A stretch of DNA of 64,000 bases from an uncultured Nitrospirota bacterium (GCA_937139405.1 CAKZPV010000008.1:124001-188000), one strand, 5' to 3'; positions 1-9,619 are shown, counted from the first letter of the stretch. A program made the numbers and translations. The notes: a model not told the origin generated them from the letters alone.

Positions 1-273
1 CGCTAATGTCCCCAACCCCATCAACACATTGCCATCGCCATCAAAGACCACTATGGTTTTTTGTGGCTGCGCGAGTGCCAAGCCTAAACCTATACTGGCT
101 GTCACACCCATCGATCCGATCATATAAAAATTCTGATCGCGGTCACGAAGCTTGCAGGCCTCACGAGAAGGAAACCCATTACAGACGATGAGAGGCTGAT
201 CAGTCAGCAGTTCAAAAATGGCCGCCATCGCCTGCGCGCGGCTTTGCATGACGCCTTCTTCAGGACCGATCAT
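1..273 (-). CDS. Sulfopyruvate/phosphonopyruvate decarboxylase, beta (TPP-binding) subunit, partial
   Basis: The frame reads from an ATG at 273 off the left edge, so only the first 91 residues are present. It contains CNGFPSRE, NFYMIGSMG and the thiamine-diphosphate signature FDGDGNVLMGLGTLA (GDG followed by N). This is the pattern of the TPP-binding half of ComE-type sulfopyruvate decarboxylase and of the related phosphonopyruvate decarboxylases. The start lies 31 bases after the stop of the alpha-subunit gene on the same strand, so the pair is almost certainly co-transcribed. The reaction would be decarboxylation of a 3-sulfo- or 3-phosphono-pyruvate to the acetaldehyde. I cannot tell which substrate from sequence, and the partner genes lie outside the window. 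Confidence 0.8.
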   Translation of the reverse strand, partial: MIGPEEGVMQSRAQAMAAIFELLTDQPLIVCNGFPSREACKLRDRDQNFYMIGSMGVTASIGLGLALAQPQKTIVVFDGDGNVLMGLGTLA

Positions 274-304
274 GATTGAAGTACCTCGATATAGATCATG
301 GCGT

Positions 305-808
305 TTATGGCTGCACCGTTTTGACGATGCCCTTTTTCAAAAGCAAGGCCACAGGAATACGCTTTTCCATGAAGGTTTTTGCAGTCCATTGAAGATCATC
401 CGTAATAGTCTCTGCCGACAGCGTCCGGTGAGGTATGCGGATGGTATCTAAAAGAGTGGTCATCGTTTCACCCATGACCAAATGCTCAGGCGCGTCTTTC
501 CCTTCAAACCCGCGCCACGAGACCAGCAACAGACACGGAATTTGGTAGATCAAATTGAGCGATTCCAAGACATTCAATGCATTCCCTAATCCAGAATTCT
601 GCATCAACACCGCAGGAATTTTCCCGCCGAAATAAGCACCGGCCGCCATCGCCACTGCCTCATCTTCACGAACAGCCGGGGTATACAGTCGTTCTTCGGT
701 TAAATGCGCAATGATGCCACCAAGAATGGTGTCCGGAACTCCCGTAAAGAAATCGAATCCAATTCCCTGGAGCCCTTTCACAAAATCATCCGCTTCTAAC
801 ATGGCCAT
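305..808 (-). CDS. Sulfopyruvate/phosphonopyruvate decarboxylase, alpha subunit
   Basis: The 167-residue product has FFTGVPDTILGG near the N terminus, the central block LMQNSGLGNALN, and a SWRGFEG stretch. These are hallmarks of the PYR-domain half of ComD/AepY-type decarboxylases. The conserved Glu that activates the TPP ring is probably in REDEAVAMAAGAY, about residues 47-59. ComD-type alpha subunits are about this size, and the TPP-binding half is a separate gene immediately downstream, so this is the two-chain form. GVPD and WRG resemble phosphonopyruvate decarboxylase, while the split-gene layout resembles sulfopyruvate decarboxylase (coenzyme M pathway), so substrate assignment is left open. 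An alternative ATG lies two codons inside. Confidence 0.8.
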   Translation of the reverse strand: MAMLEADDFVKGLQGIGFDFFTGVPDTILGGIIAHLTEERLYTPAVREDEAVAMAAGAYFGGKIPAVLMQNSGLGNALNVLESLNLIYQIPCLLLVSWRGFEGKDAPEHLVMGETMTTLLDTIRIPHRTLSAETITDDLQWTAKTFMEKRIPVALLLKKGIVKTVQP

Positions 809-1094
809 ATATTTAGAAAATTACACAATCCTATTATGCGTCCACATGAAAATCAGGCGCCAGCTCTACAGAAGTCTTCCAGTTAAATCGACTCAGGGGA
901 ATGATGCGATTGATAACAGCGGCACACCTAGAAAGAGGAAATATGCCGAACAAGACAGGGATTATAGCCCTCACTTGAGGCATTCTCAAGAAAACCAGCT
1001 GAGTAAGTTGCGAGAAAAAATCAGAAAAGAGTAGACTAGCCTTTTTGCTGGAAAATAGGCTTCACTTTACTCTACTTAGAGACTTGACATTAAG

Positions 1095-1496
1095 ATGAAA
1101 CCCACAAAGCGGCCATCAAAATCGACCTATACTGAAGCACATGCCAAAAGTGGCCTGACAGCCAAACTTCCTCGATTGGATACCTGGCCGAACCAATACT
1201 CAGGATACGTGATCTCCATTGAAATTCCTGAATACACAGCGATTTGTCCCAAAACCGGCTTGCCTGATTTCGGCACGATTCACCTGACCTATATGCCAGA
1301 CAAACATTGTCTCGAGCTCAAATCGCTTAAAGTCTATATGCATGGCTATCGAAACCTTGGCATCTTCTACGAAAATGCCGTCAACAAAATTTTGGCGGAT
1401 ATTGTCAAAGCCTGCAAACCCATTTCAGCAACGGTCATTGGGGAATTTACTGCTCGCGGCGGCCTCAGCAGCACCATCGAAGCCTCCTACCCTTAA
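1095..1496 (+). CDS. queF: NADPH-dependent 7-cyano-7-deazaguanine (preQ0) reductase QueF
   Basis: This cytosolic enzyme reduces the nitrile of preQ0 to the aminomethyl of preQ1 in queuosine biosynthesis for tRNA wobble modification. The 133 residues match the short, single-domain YkvM-type QueF. AICPKTGLPDFGTI contains the nucleophilic Cys that forms the thioimide adduct. It is followed by the QueF motif LELKSLKVYMHGYRN and then FYENAVN, which carries the substrate-binding Glu. The C-terminal GEFTARGG matches the family. It stands alone on the plus strand. A tRNA-guanine transglycosylase or other queuosine genes are not visible here. Confidence 0.93.
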   Translation: MKPTKRPSKSTYTEAHAKSGLTAKLPRLDTWPNQYSGYVISIEIPEYTAICPKTGLPDFGTIHLTYMPDKHCLELKSLKVYMHGYRNLGIFYENAVNKILADIVKACKPISATVIGEFTARGGLSSTIEASYP

Positions 1497-1511
1497 TACA
1501 GATTAATTATA

Positions 1512-1530
1512 GGTTCCTGACACCTTTTAT
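1512..1530. repeat. Short dispersed repeat (ggttcctgacacc type), copy 1
   Basis: The 19 bases following queF share GGTTCCTGACACCTTT with 10469-10487. The core also occurs in the other orientation at 36857-36867. All copies are intergenic. Such short gene-end sequences are common as REP-like elements, but no transposase of the RAYT type is visible in the window. Confidence 0.4.
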
Positions 1531-1574
1531 AAGGCACAGTGTCTCGATCTTCCTAGCAGAGTCCTATGGCCGAA

Positions 1575-3173
1575 TTACGACAGACACACGTAATCCCAAG
1601 AAGCTTCATCGGTATTGGCTAAAATCGCCTCTTCCTCCTGTTCCCCAGGCCCGGCCTTGCCTTTTAAAACCAGATACCATCGAACAGGTTGATCCATGAC
1701 GAGTTCAGATCGAAGAATACTTCCGCTGAAGAAAAGCACTTGTCCGGATGGAAGATCGGTGCGTTCCTCTCCCAACAAAACCCTGGTCCCATCAGTCTTC
1801 TCATAATATAAAAAACCGGTTCGGTCTCCAAAATTCAAGTTTGAAGGGATGGTAAACCTTACATCAAGAGAGCCGGAATCCGATCCAGGGTCGGGAACCA
1901 TTGTACACCCAGTTCCGTCGAAGGTGCCCAGAACTTGAAATTCATGACTCGAAGGCTCCAAGGGAAATTGGGGGCGGAAGAAGTAGTCCAGGACGGCGGC
2001 GGAGTAGCCCACCGCCCGCGGAATGAGGTTTTGAGCTTGGGCATCATAGACGGCGTCATCCAACTGCAATTGGCCTAATAGATCTAAGTTCGTGTTGGTT
2101 AATAAAAACGTGGCGACCGCTTGATTGCCGGTAATCTTGGCTGCACGAGCACCAGGGAAGGCCGCACTTCCGAGACGAGCGACCGTCAAATACGGGGAAG
2201 GGACAGGGGCTGGGACTAATTCGGCAAGACTGGGATGTGCATACGTTTGAAAGAACAGAGAATCGGTAGCTATTTGCCCTGGAATCGTGTCATCACTAAA
2301 AAAATTGGCATTGGTATATTCCGCCAGTCCGGCTTGGCCACCGAGGGATGCATTGGGATTCGGTCCAGTGTATTGGTTGTGATCAAATAGATTAGCTATA
2401 GGTACAGGTTGAGTCTGATGAGCATCTTCCAGGATTGACGGGTCAGGACCGATAATTCCGAGCCCAACATAGGTGGCCACGTCCCGCATAAACATAAAAT
2501 CATGCAGCCCGTCCACATCTCCAAGGCCAAACTGAGATAAATGAGGATCATTTCGCACATGGGCTGGGCTGGCTTGATCTTGCAACAAATGCATCACTTG
2601 GCCGAGAGCCCGAAAAGTCTTGCGCCAATTTTCATCTCGCTCATCTTTCGTTTCAGAAGTCAGGGCTTTGAAGTAATACTCGCGAGCATCGTTCCAGGAC
2701 CATTCCTGTTCTCCGATTGGTCGAAGACTCCAATCGATGGCCGACTCTCCCAACCCTAAACCAGTATCGGATATCGGGTCATGAAAATGATTATTAAATC
2801 TAGGGACATTATCTTCGAAATCACTACCTGCAATCATCCAACCTATTGCATTTAAACCTCCCAATTGTTCATTTAAGCCGCCCTCTAGACCTAGATTGTC
2901 GATCAGGTACGTGTTCAGTTGAGACTCGATGGATTCGATAGCCTTATCAGTGAGTTGTTTGTGGGTATTGATTTCAAAAGCCCAGACCGTTTGGCATGAA
3001 AAAAGACTGATTATTAATCCTAAGAAAAGTGGGCGATATACCCAATGAAAAATGAAAGTAGAAAAGGATATGCGGCCTGAAATTATTTGACTGATGGGAG
3101 GATTTGAATTGTAGGACAGTGCTATTTTTACGTCTTTTGAAACTTGGCATTCTGGATATGTCAATGCTTCCAT
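1575..3173 (-). CDS. Secreted zinc-dependent phospholipase C-like protein
   Basis: The 532-residue protein has a long n-region and then a hydrophobic segment ending TVWA, consistent with an exported protein (mature start near FEINTHKQ). The first ~230 mature residues carry the His/Asp pattern of the zinc-dependent phospholipase C / S1-P1 nuclease fold: INTHKQLTDKAI, then HLLQDQASPAHVRNDPH, then DGLHDFM. The C-terminal ~150 residues look like a beta-sandwich add-on of unknown role. A good Shine-Dalgarno (AGGAGA) sits six bases upstream of the ATG at 3173, so I kept the long start. Substrate is unknown. It could act on host or environmental phospholipids or simply on wall-linked material. No operon partner is obvious. 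Confidence 0.7.
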   Translation of the reverse strand: MEALTYPECQVSKDVKIALSYNSNPPISQIISGRISFSTFIFHWVYRPLFLGLIISLFSCQTVWAFEINTHKQLTDKAIESIESQLNTYLIDNLGLEGGLNEQLGGLNAIGWMIAGSDFEDNVPRFNNHFHDPISDTGLGLGESAIDWSLRPIGEQEWSWNDAREYYFKALTSETKDERDENWRKTFRALGQVMHLLQDQASPAHVRNDPHLSQFGLGDVDGLHDFMFMRDVATYVGLGIIGPDPSILEDAHQTQPVPIANLFDHNQYTGPNPNASLGGQAGLAEYTNANFFSDDTIPGQIATDSLFFQTYAHPSLAELVPAPVPSPYLTVARLGSAAFPGARAAKITGNQAVATFLLTNTNLDLLGQLQLDDAVYDAQAQNLIPRAVGYSAAVLDYFFRPQFPLEPSSHEFQVLGTFDGTGCTMVPDPGSDSGSLDVRFTIPSNLNFGDRTGFLYYEKTDGTRVLLGEERTDLPSGQVLFFSGSILRSELVMDQPVRWYLVLKGKAGPGEQEEEAILANTDEASWDYVCLS

Positions 3174-3295
3174 CGTTCTTCTCCTACATTTTAAGTATTT
3201 TAGCCTCTTCTTTTCTGCTTTAAATAGTTTCTAAACAAAAAACTACAGTTCATAATTCTTTCCTGACAATATAATGTCTAACCTGTGCTATGCAT

Positions 3296-3598
3296 CTAAA
3301 TCTTCTTTTTATCCTGAAAATGCCCGATTGCCCAACCAGCCCCGGCATACAAAAATGTTCCGACAATTGAGAAGTACAACATTGCTCCGATTCTTGATGT
3401 ATAAATAAATTGGTCTAGAAAAGGAATCACTTTTGCTAAAAGGAACAAAGGGAAATCCACGATTAATGCCAGCCCTGCTGATTGTTCGCCTTTTCCTCCA
3501 TACCACAACAAGGGAAGTACGACAGTGAAACCATGAAAAATGAATCCAAGTGCAGAATAAATTATTCGGTTCTTAAAGTCAGACCAGATTTTTGTCAT
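3296..3598 (-). CDS. Small membrane protein (tandem paralogue 2)
   Basis: The 100-residue hydrophobic protein has about three predicted membrane segments. It aligns along its whole length with the product of the gene just upstream: KNRIIYSALGFIFH here against KYRIIGAGLGILFH there, then GKG, DFPL and a final GWAIGHF/GWILGQC. The two genes are 13 bases apart, so this is a tandem duplication within one operon. The start has a good ribosome site (AAGGGAG). I do not recognise the family and assign no function. Confidence 0.6.
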   Translation of the reverse strand: MTKIWSDFKNRIIYSALGFIFHGFTVVLPLLWYGGKGEQSAGLALIVDFPLFLLAKVIPFLDQFIYTSRIGAMLYFSIVGTFLYAGAGWAIGHFQDKKKI

Positions 3599-3611
3599 TG
3601 GGACTCCCTTG

Positions 3612-3920
3612 TTAAAGAGGGTAGATCTTTCCTGCTAAAGGGATGGGAGTTAAAAATAAAAAGTTTCTCCAGCATTGTCCCAAAATCCAGCCTAATAGGG
3701 CATACATGACAGTGCCCCCGACACCAAACAACAACGTCTCAGATTGGATGGAAAGGAACTGGCCTAATAGATGAAGAGGGAAGTCAAAAAGAACCAGTAA
3801 GATCCCAACTTGGCCCTTACCTGTTAAAACCCCCAAAAGGATTAGAGAATGGAATAAAATTCCAAGCCCCGCTCCAATTATTCGATATTTATACTGCTGC
3901 CAGAAGGTGGTCATCGACAT
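3612..3920 (-). CDS. Small membrane protein (tandem paralogue 1)
   Basis: The 102-residue membrane protein has about three hydrophobic segments and is paralogous to the next gene on the same strand (shared RIIGAGLGILFH-type first helix, GKG loop, DFPL, GWILGQ). The two proteins have diverged in most other positions, so the duplication is not recent. AAAGGAGCC upstream of 3920 supports the start. A second ATG two codons in is possible. Function unknown. Confidence 0.6.
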   Translation of the reverse strand: MSMTTFWQQYKYRIIGAGLGILFHSLILLGVLTGKGQVGILLVLFDFPLHLLGQFLSIQSETLLFGVGGTVMYALLGWILGQCWRNFLFLTPIPLAGKIYPL

Positions 3921-4057
3921 TCAGCTTGGCTCCTTTTCACCAAGTACCTGTAAACTCAAGTCTCCTCTATGATTTCTCATTCGTGTCTCTAAGCGGCATG
4001 AAATCTTTTGGGTTCGTCTTGCAACATACTTGTTGGGAACTTTTTCCACAGATTGTG

Positions 4058-7000
4058 TTAATAACTCTTAATCCGCCATTGACCGTCAACATCCAGGATA
4101 AATGCCACTTCCAACGGAAATGGGACAGACCCGAGCATAATAGGGTTCGTGGCCTGCATAACAACCCTGGCACCATTACCATCCGTGAGTTGCAACGGCA
4201 CATCAAAGGTCGCAGCCAATTCACCCAGATGATCCTTCAGCACCGTCCAATCATGGCGCAGGACTTCTCGTTTACGGGAATGAATGTGCGTGAGGGCTTG
4301 CTCGATGTCCCCTTGTGCCAACGCCTCCAACATGCCTGCCCACTCGACATTCAGCATAGCTTCGAAAGCAACCGCATCTTCAACCAGCACGACTGCTGTG
4401 GCTTCGAATGTATCTCCCACATCATCCGTCACGATCACTTTTGGCTGGTAAAGCCCTGGCTGTGTAAACGTGACAGTTTGCTCCAAAAGATCTGGCCCCT
4501 GCGCATCGATGGTACCATCGCCTTGATGGTCCCATTGTATCTGCGTCACAGGCTGTTCAATTTCAATGGACACTCGCAGCGTGACTTGGCTGGGCGCGAC
4601 GTTGCGATCTGGAGAAATTTGCAACTGTACCTGGTTGCTTGGAGACTCCGTCGTCTGCACTTGTAGCGATGTTGAGGCACGTTGCCCGCAGGCATTGGTC
4701 GCTTCAGCGATGACCGTGGTTGGGCCAATTGTGCCCGTGACTTCTCGAACATGGACACCGTCCAAGGCGTAAGCCGAGCCGAAGACTTTAGCTGCTTGTT
4801 GATTAACAATGACTCCGACTTGAGTGGGACTACTGGTTGTCACTGTGCCGTCCACCACCATGGTTGGTTGGTTAATGGTAGCATCCGCCAGTGGAGCGTC
4901 AATGCTCACCACCAAACAATTGGCGGTACAGACAATGAAGGCTTGTACTTGCGCGCCAATGGGGCCTTGGAGCCGCATCTCTAATGTATTCATGGCTTGC
5001 ACCACGATCGGCTGAGTGATATGGGGCTGGGCCGCCGTGAAATCTTGCGAGCTGATTACTTCAATGCCATTCAGCAGGACCATGCCTTGACTCACGCGAT
5101 TCGCCCCGCCCGCCATACCATTAATCATAACCAATTCATATTGGGCCGATAATTCACAATTCGAAAAGTTCGCCGTGAAGACTTCTGCATCTGGTGTCTG
5201 TTTAACCCATTCAATGGGTCCCCACAGCGGATCAAGATGGGTGGGCGAAGCGGACGTTAAGGTGACCATCACGCTCACACTATTGTTATTACCTTGGCCA
5301 TCCGTTCCGCTCACGATGATCGTATTACTGCCTTCTTGGAGTACAATTCCATCAGCCAGATAAACTCCTCTCGTGACACTTGCTGACACCCCATTCACGA
5401 TGACCGCGGCGGTAGGGTCACTCACCAATCCTGAAACGGTGATGGGGCTGCTCCCTACGATGATTCCGTCAGCAGGACTGTTGATGATCAGACTCGGCAA
5501 GCTTGGTAGAGGAGTCGCTTGAACAGTGATGGCCACAGTGTCCGGTTGGCTTAAGACCAAGCCATCCGACACCACAAGTTGCACTACATAGGTGCCTGGC
5601 AGATCCGGGATAAAGGTGGATTGAGCAAACGTGGGATTGAGAAGCGAGATGGTGCTCCCCTCAGGTTGGCTTTCCAAGGTCCATTGATACGTGAGCACAC
5701 CTCCATCGGAATCTTGTGAGCCGATCCCATTGAGCGTGACGAGTGTTTGCATGGCAACGGATTGATCCGGTCCTGCTTCTGCCACCGGAGTGGTATTCCC
5801 TGTGGTGATCGTCACAGTCGCTGGATCACTGTCATCTGTTCCATCGTTCACCATGAGCTGGACCACATAGATCCCCGGCAAATCGGCGACAAATGTCGGA
5901 CTGACGACCGATGTATCGAACAAGGTCGCAGTACTTCCTGCCGGCATCGCTATGAGCGCCCAGAGATACGTCAGTGGATCACCATCCATATCATTAGAGT
6001 TGCTACCATCCAGCTGCACCGTACTGCCAATGGGCACTATCTGATCGGAGCCTGCATTGGCCACGGGCATGGAATTTTGCGTATTGATGACGACAGTGTC
6101 GAGCGCACTGTTTTCTGCGCCATCATTGACGACGAGCTGTACTTCATAGGTGCCAGGAAAATCCACAGTAAAGTTAGGCATTGACGCAGTCGGATCGGAC
6201 AGGGTCGCCGTACTGCTACTTGGTTTTGTGACGAAGGCCCACAAGAATGTGAGGTTGTCGCCATCGACGTCGCTCGAATTCGTACCATCAAGCAGCACCG
6301 TCTGTGTGACAAATACCGTTTGATCCGGGCCCGCATCCGCCACTGGCGGCGAGTTGATGGTGGTGATGGTCACAGTATCTGGTACACTATTGACAGTACC
6401 GTCATTGACCACCAATTCCACCTCATAGCTCCCCTGGGCATCGGCGACAAAGGTTGTCATGACAGACGTCGAGTCATCCAATGTAGCGGAACTACCGGTC
6501 GGTTGCGTCAGCAAAGTCCAACTATACGTAAGCAGATCGCCATCCACATCGGTGGAATCACTGCCATCTAACTGAACTGTATCAGTGACTTGTATCGTTT
6601 GATCGGGACCGGCGTCAGCAACGGATGGAATGTTCCCGCCACTCGTGCCTAACCCAAACCCGCCTTCTAAGGTAATGGTGCTGCCATTACCCATTCGCAC
6701 CCATTTGCCAATAAAGGCACCGGTCGACACACTGTCAGTCTTGATTCGTAGTAAGCCATTGGGAGCATAAATATTCGCGCGAATCGTATTATCTGTACCG
6801 AATTTCACGGCTTCCGGGGTTGCATTGATCGCGCCAGTCGTTCCATTGATCCCCGTCCCGATGATCACCACATCAGCCGCCGTTAAGGTAGGTGCATTTG
6901 GAGCGGGGCCCACAACCACATGACGGCGGGTTTCGAGATGTCCCTGTATTCGAATTTCGACGGGTGCCGTGGCCAGCACTTGTGCATTGGCGCGTATATT

Positions 7001-7576
7001 CCATGTCCGAAAGTGATAGACCCCTCCGGTCAGGGTGACGACGGCCCCATTACGAGCTTTGAGCACACCATAATTACCCGCATCTAAGCTGAGGGTGCTA
7101 CCTGAAGTGACATCAAAGTCTTGAGGGCCTGGGGTAACTGGAGGCACCGGGGGCAAAGCCGCCACCAAGGGCAAGGGCACGGGAGTATTTAGTGTACCTT
7201 GTATAAATCCTGGACCTTTAAGCGTATTCACGAAGACATCGTGCACCTGCGATCCGCTTTTGAGGCGCATCGTATCGCCCATGACCCGACTGGTTGGATC
7301 TTGCACGATCACATTGATGCCAATCGTTACTTCTTGATCACTAGCCAAAAAGGGGCCAGGACTAGCCATATTAGTGCCCACATCGCCGCTGACCACCATA
7401 CTCCCCTTTCGTACCCAAATGCCCTCCTCTCCAAGAACAACAAAATCGGTTGCAGCTGATACAGAAGTCACAGACAAACTGCCACAAAGTAACAACGTAA
7501 AAAGAACCCATAATATCGTGGGAAGCGGAATGAACAGTGAAGGTTGTGAATAAGAGGTTCGTAGGCGATTATCCAT
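4058..7576 (-). CDS. Large secreted PKD-domain surface protein
   Basis: A 1172-residue exported protein. The start is taken at 7576, where AGGAGA lies seven bases upstream and a signal peptide ending SVSA follows about residue 40. The N-terminal ~300 residues are rich in short beta strands and Gly/Asn, like the beta-helical heads of bacterial surface proteins. Four PKD-type domains follow, each opening with ADAGPDQ-like sequence, then DGSDSxDxDGD, YxW, and closing YxVxLVVNDG. After these comes a bacterial Ig-like module (SGLVSDPTAAVIVNG). The last ~100 residues resemble a small alpha+beta cap. Such architecture is typical of adhesive or matrix proteins. There is no sortase or other anchoring signal I can name. 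Confidence 0.75.
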   Translation of the reverse strand: MDNRLRTSYSQPSLFIPLPTILWVLFTLLLCGSLSVTSVSAATDFVVLGEEGIWVRKGSMVVSGDVGTNMASPGPFLASDQEVTIGINVIVQDPTSRVMGDTMRLKSGSQVHDVFVNTLKGPGFIQGTLNTPVPLPLVAALPPVPPVTPGPQDFDVTSGSTLSLDAGNYGVLKARNGAVVTLTGGVYHFRTWNIRANAQVLATAPVEIRIQGHLETRRHVVVGPAPNAPTLTAADVVIIGTGINGTTGAINATPEAVKFGTDNTIRANIYAPNGLLRIKTDSVSTGAFIGKWVRMGNGSTITLEGGFGLGTSGGNIPSVADAGPDQTIQVTDTVQLDGSDSTDVDGDLLTYSWTLLTQPTGSSATLDDSTSVMTTFVADAQGSYEVELVVNDGTVNSVPDTVTITTINSPPVADAGPDQTVFVTQTVLLDGTNSSDVDGDNLTFLWAFVTKPSSSTATLSDPTASMPNFTVDFPGTYEVQLVVNDGAENSALDTVVINTQNSMPVANAGSDQIVPIGSTVQLDGSNSNDMDGDPLTYLWALIAMPAGSTATLFDTSVVSPTFVADLPGIYVVQLMVNDGTDDSDPATVTITTGNTTPVAEAGPDQSVAMQTLVTLNGIGSQDSDGGVLTYQWTLESQPEGSTISLLNPTFAQSTFIPDLPGTYVVQLVVSDGLVLSQPDTVAITVQATPLPSLPSLIINSPADGIIVGSSPITVSGLVSDPTAAVIVNGVSASVTRGVYLADGIVLQEGSNTIIVSGTDGQGNNNSVSVMVTLTSASPTHLDPLWGPIEWVKQTPDAEVFTANFSNCELSAQYELVMINGMAGGANRVSQGMVLLNGIEVISSQDFTAAQPHITQPIVVQAMNTLEMRLQGPIGAQVQAFIVCTANCLVVSIDAPLADATINQPTMVVDGTVTTSSPTQVGVIVNQQAAKVFGSAYALDGVHVREVTGTIGPTTVIAEATNACGQRASTSLQVQTTESPSNQVQLQISPDRNVAPSQVTLRVSIEIEQPVTQIQWDHQGDGTIDAQGPDLLEQTVTFTQPGLYQPKVIVTDDVGDTFEATAVVLVEDAVAFEAMLNVEWAGMLEALAQGDIEQALTHIHSRKREVLRHDWTVLKDHLGELAATFDVPLQLTDGNGARVVMQATNPIMLGSVPFPLEVAFILDVDGQWRIKSY

Positions 7577-8026
7577 GCTGTTTCTCCTGTTATACATTCC
7601 ACGCCCAGTTATTTTTGAACAGTAGGTCGTCATGTTTTGAATGCTTTTTTCGGAAAATAATGAGATGCGAATAGCTATCATTCTTCACCAACACTTGATT
7701 AGAGGAAGGGTGGAGTTCAAGCAAGACAAGGACAACCCTTCTTTATGATGGACTGAGCAACATGGAGAATAATGTTGCAGAAATGGCGACCTCGCTTAGG
7801 GATAGAAATTCATCAAACCAAGCAATAAAATGGCTTTGCTATTCATCATGAGAATACGGAACTTATTATTTTCATATTAAGGGGTCAGACTCGTATTAAT
7901 TCATGCATTTCATTCGTCATGTAATTTTCGAGCGCCCTCTTTTCACTTAAAAAAGCCCCGCTATTGATCTAGTTTGATCCCTTAATGGAACTAAAAAATT
8001 TAGTTAACTATGTCGGGTAAAGAGGA
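7577..8026. other. Intergenic region without a recognised gene
   Basis: 450 bases between the PKD-protein start and the phosphatase stop. I looked for a GEMM riboswitch like those upstream of the two fibronectin-III genes and found none. No ORF, tRNA or strong hairpin is convincing. Confidence 0.4.
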
Positions 8027-9619
8027 TTACTGGTCAGGCGAGGGAACGGTTGATACCGAAGAACCAAGGAGTTCAGAAATTGGTTGACCATCAATATCAG
8101 GAAGAGAAACATTAAGCATCTGTGCAATAGTGGGTGCGAAATCCATAACTGACAAGGTTCGATTTAGAGTTCCAGGTTGCACTAAAGGCCCAAAGGCGAG
8201 AAACATCCCCCCTGGCCGATGATGCCCAGTACGGGGATGCAAGAAACTTGTTGGAATTTCCCCAAATTTCTCCGAATATACCGAGAGAATAGGATCTTCC
8301 TCATTCCATTCCACCAGAAGATCGGCAAAGTGTTCCAGATAATCCCCTGAATAATATTCTGCCGTGCGTATGACACGATTAACCACAGGCTTTCCTGTAC
8401 CGACATTTATGATACCTAACAAGTCCTTTTCAAGGTTGTCACAAAATTTTTGGTATTCGGACCCTTGGCGGATTTTCCCATGAGGTTCCCTCCCAACGAC
8501 ATTGATTCGAATTCCCGCATGGGAAGGATTGTCATGAATTGAAAAGCATTTACTAGCCTCTTTATCCGTTTGGGAGGGGACAGGCACCGAATACAGCTCT
8601 TGAGCAAATGTAGCTTTCATTGAACCAAGAAATTTTTGCATGTTCGAAGGGGTCTTCTGCCATATACTGGAGAGAAATGGGAGTAATTTTTGGTAGACGA
8701 AAAAGCTGATGGCGTTTTGGGGACTTGCTCTTGGTGGCACAGCCACCTTTAAGTGGAGGAGTAGTTTTTCCATGAATCCGTACTGAACATTCGTCGGCCC
8801 CATTCCATGGCTGACCAAAATAATGACCGTAGCTTTGTTGTCAATTTCCGGTAAGATTTCTCCCAAGGCTTTGTCAATGGCTTGGTATACGTCCTTGATG
8901 GGATCACCTATGATTTTGGCTGCTTCTGCATCATGCCATTGTTGTGTGGGATCATGTATATGCCAGCATTGATGACCAATACAATGGGTTTCAGTAAAGA
9001 CTTGTGCGAATAAATCCCAGTTCTCTTGGTGAAGAAAGTGTTTCGTCAGTTCAGTTTTATTAGCAATCCCTTTCAAAAGAGTATCTCGAAAGGCCGCAAC
9101 GCTGTCAGGATCTCGTTTGGCGTCACAGTCTCCACGAATGGGATGGGAGGTGGGCTGGCCAAATCGGGCCTTAATTTCTTTCGCTAGGCTTTGAGGCCAT
9201 GCTTGGAAGCCGCAATCAGCATCGTGAGCTCCATACTCGACTACCTGGATACCATTGAGGTCGGGAGAGAGTGAGGAGTGCGGAACATCTAATATGGCCA
9301 CTCTCCGCCCAGCTTGGCTTAAGTAATTCCAAAAGGGTTCCCGTTTAACACCTAGTCCTTCACCATAGGGATAGAGTTCGTACGTTCCCGGCTTGATTTG
9401 CCTCTGGGAATATCTCCCATGTTTTCCAGGATTCACACCGGTGTACAATGATGCCCAGGTTGAACCAACAAAAAGGCCTGGTGGAGCAGAGGTAAATCCC
9501 GTCAAACCTTTTGATAATAGTGCCTGGAAGGTAGGAAGGGTTCCGTCATGGCTCCACCGAAGCAGTAAATCGCTAGAAGCTGCGTCAATAGCGAGAACCA
9601 CAACCTTTTGGTTTGTCAT
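8027..9619 (-). CDS. Alkaline phosphatase superfamily / type I phosphodiesterase-nucleotide pyrophosphatase
   Basis: About 530 residues. VVVLAIDAASSDLL at the N terminus gives the first metal-binding Asp. GSTWASLYTGVNPGKHG holds the catalytic Thr/Ser and the family's TG.NP..HG signature. VSHGMGP and RTGHHRPGGMF further on carry the later metal ligands of the superfamily. This fits the type I phosphodiesterase/nucleotide pyrophosphatase branch, whose members cleave phosphodiesters or transfer phospho-groups. There is no signal peptide, so a cytosolic location is likely. A GTG one codon upstream of the chosen ATG (9619) could also serve as the start. Specific substrate unknown, and no neighbour helps. 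Confidence 0.7.
   Translation of the reverse strand: MTNQKVVVLAIDAASSDLLLRWSHDGTLPTFQALLSKGLTGFTSAPPGLFVGSTWASLYTGVNPGKHGRYSQRQIKPGTYELYPYGEGLGVKREPFWNYLSQAGRRVAILDVPHSSLSPDLNGIQVVEYGAHDADCGFQAWPQSLAKEIKARFGQPTSHPIRGDCDAKRDPDSVAAFRDTLLKGIANKTELTKHFLHQENWDLFAQVFTETHCIGHQCWHIHDPTQQWHDAEAAKIIGDPIKDVYQAIDKALGEILPEIDNKATVIILVSHGMGPTNVQYGFMEKLLLHLKVAVPPRASPQNAISFFVYQKLLPFLSSIWQKTPSNMQKFLGSMKATFAQELYSVPVPSQTDKEASKCFSIHDNPSHAGIRINVVGREPHGKIRQGSEYQKFCDNLEKDLLGIINVGTGKPVVNRVIRTAEYYSGDYLEHFADLLVEWNEEDPILSVYSEKFGEIPTSFLHPRTGHHRPGGMFLAFGPLVQPGTLNRTLSVMDFAPTIAQMLNVSLPDIDGQPISELLGSSVSTVPSPDQ

Noticed and set aside
3926-4666. 246-codon plus-strand ORF
   Set aside because: Antisense to the C-terminal part of the PKD protein, with no recognisable motif.
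7577-7760. Leader of the PKD-protein gene as a third GEMM riboswitch
   Set aside because: It shares only the ACAGGAG ribosome site with the two GEMM leaders; no GCAAAGCC-type core or GNRA stem is present.
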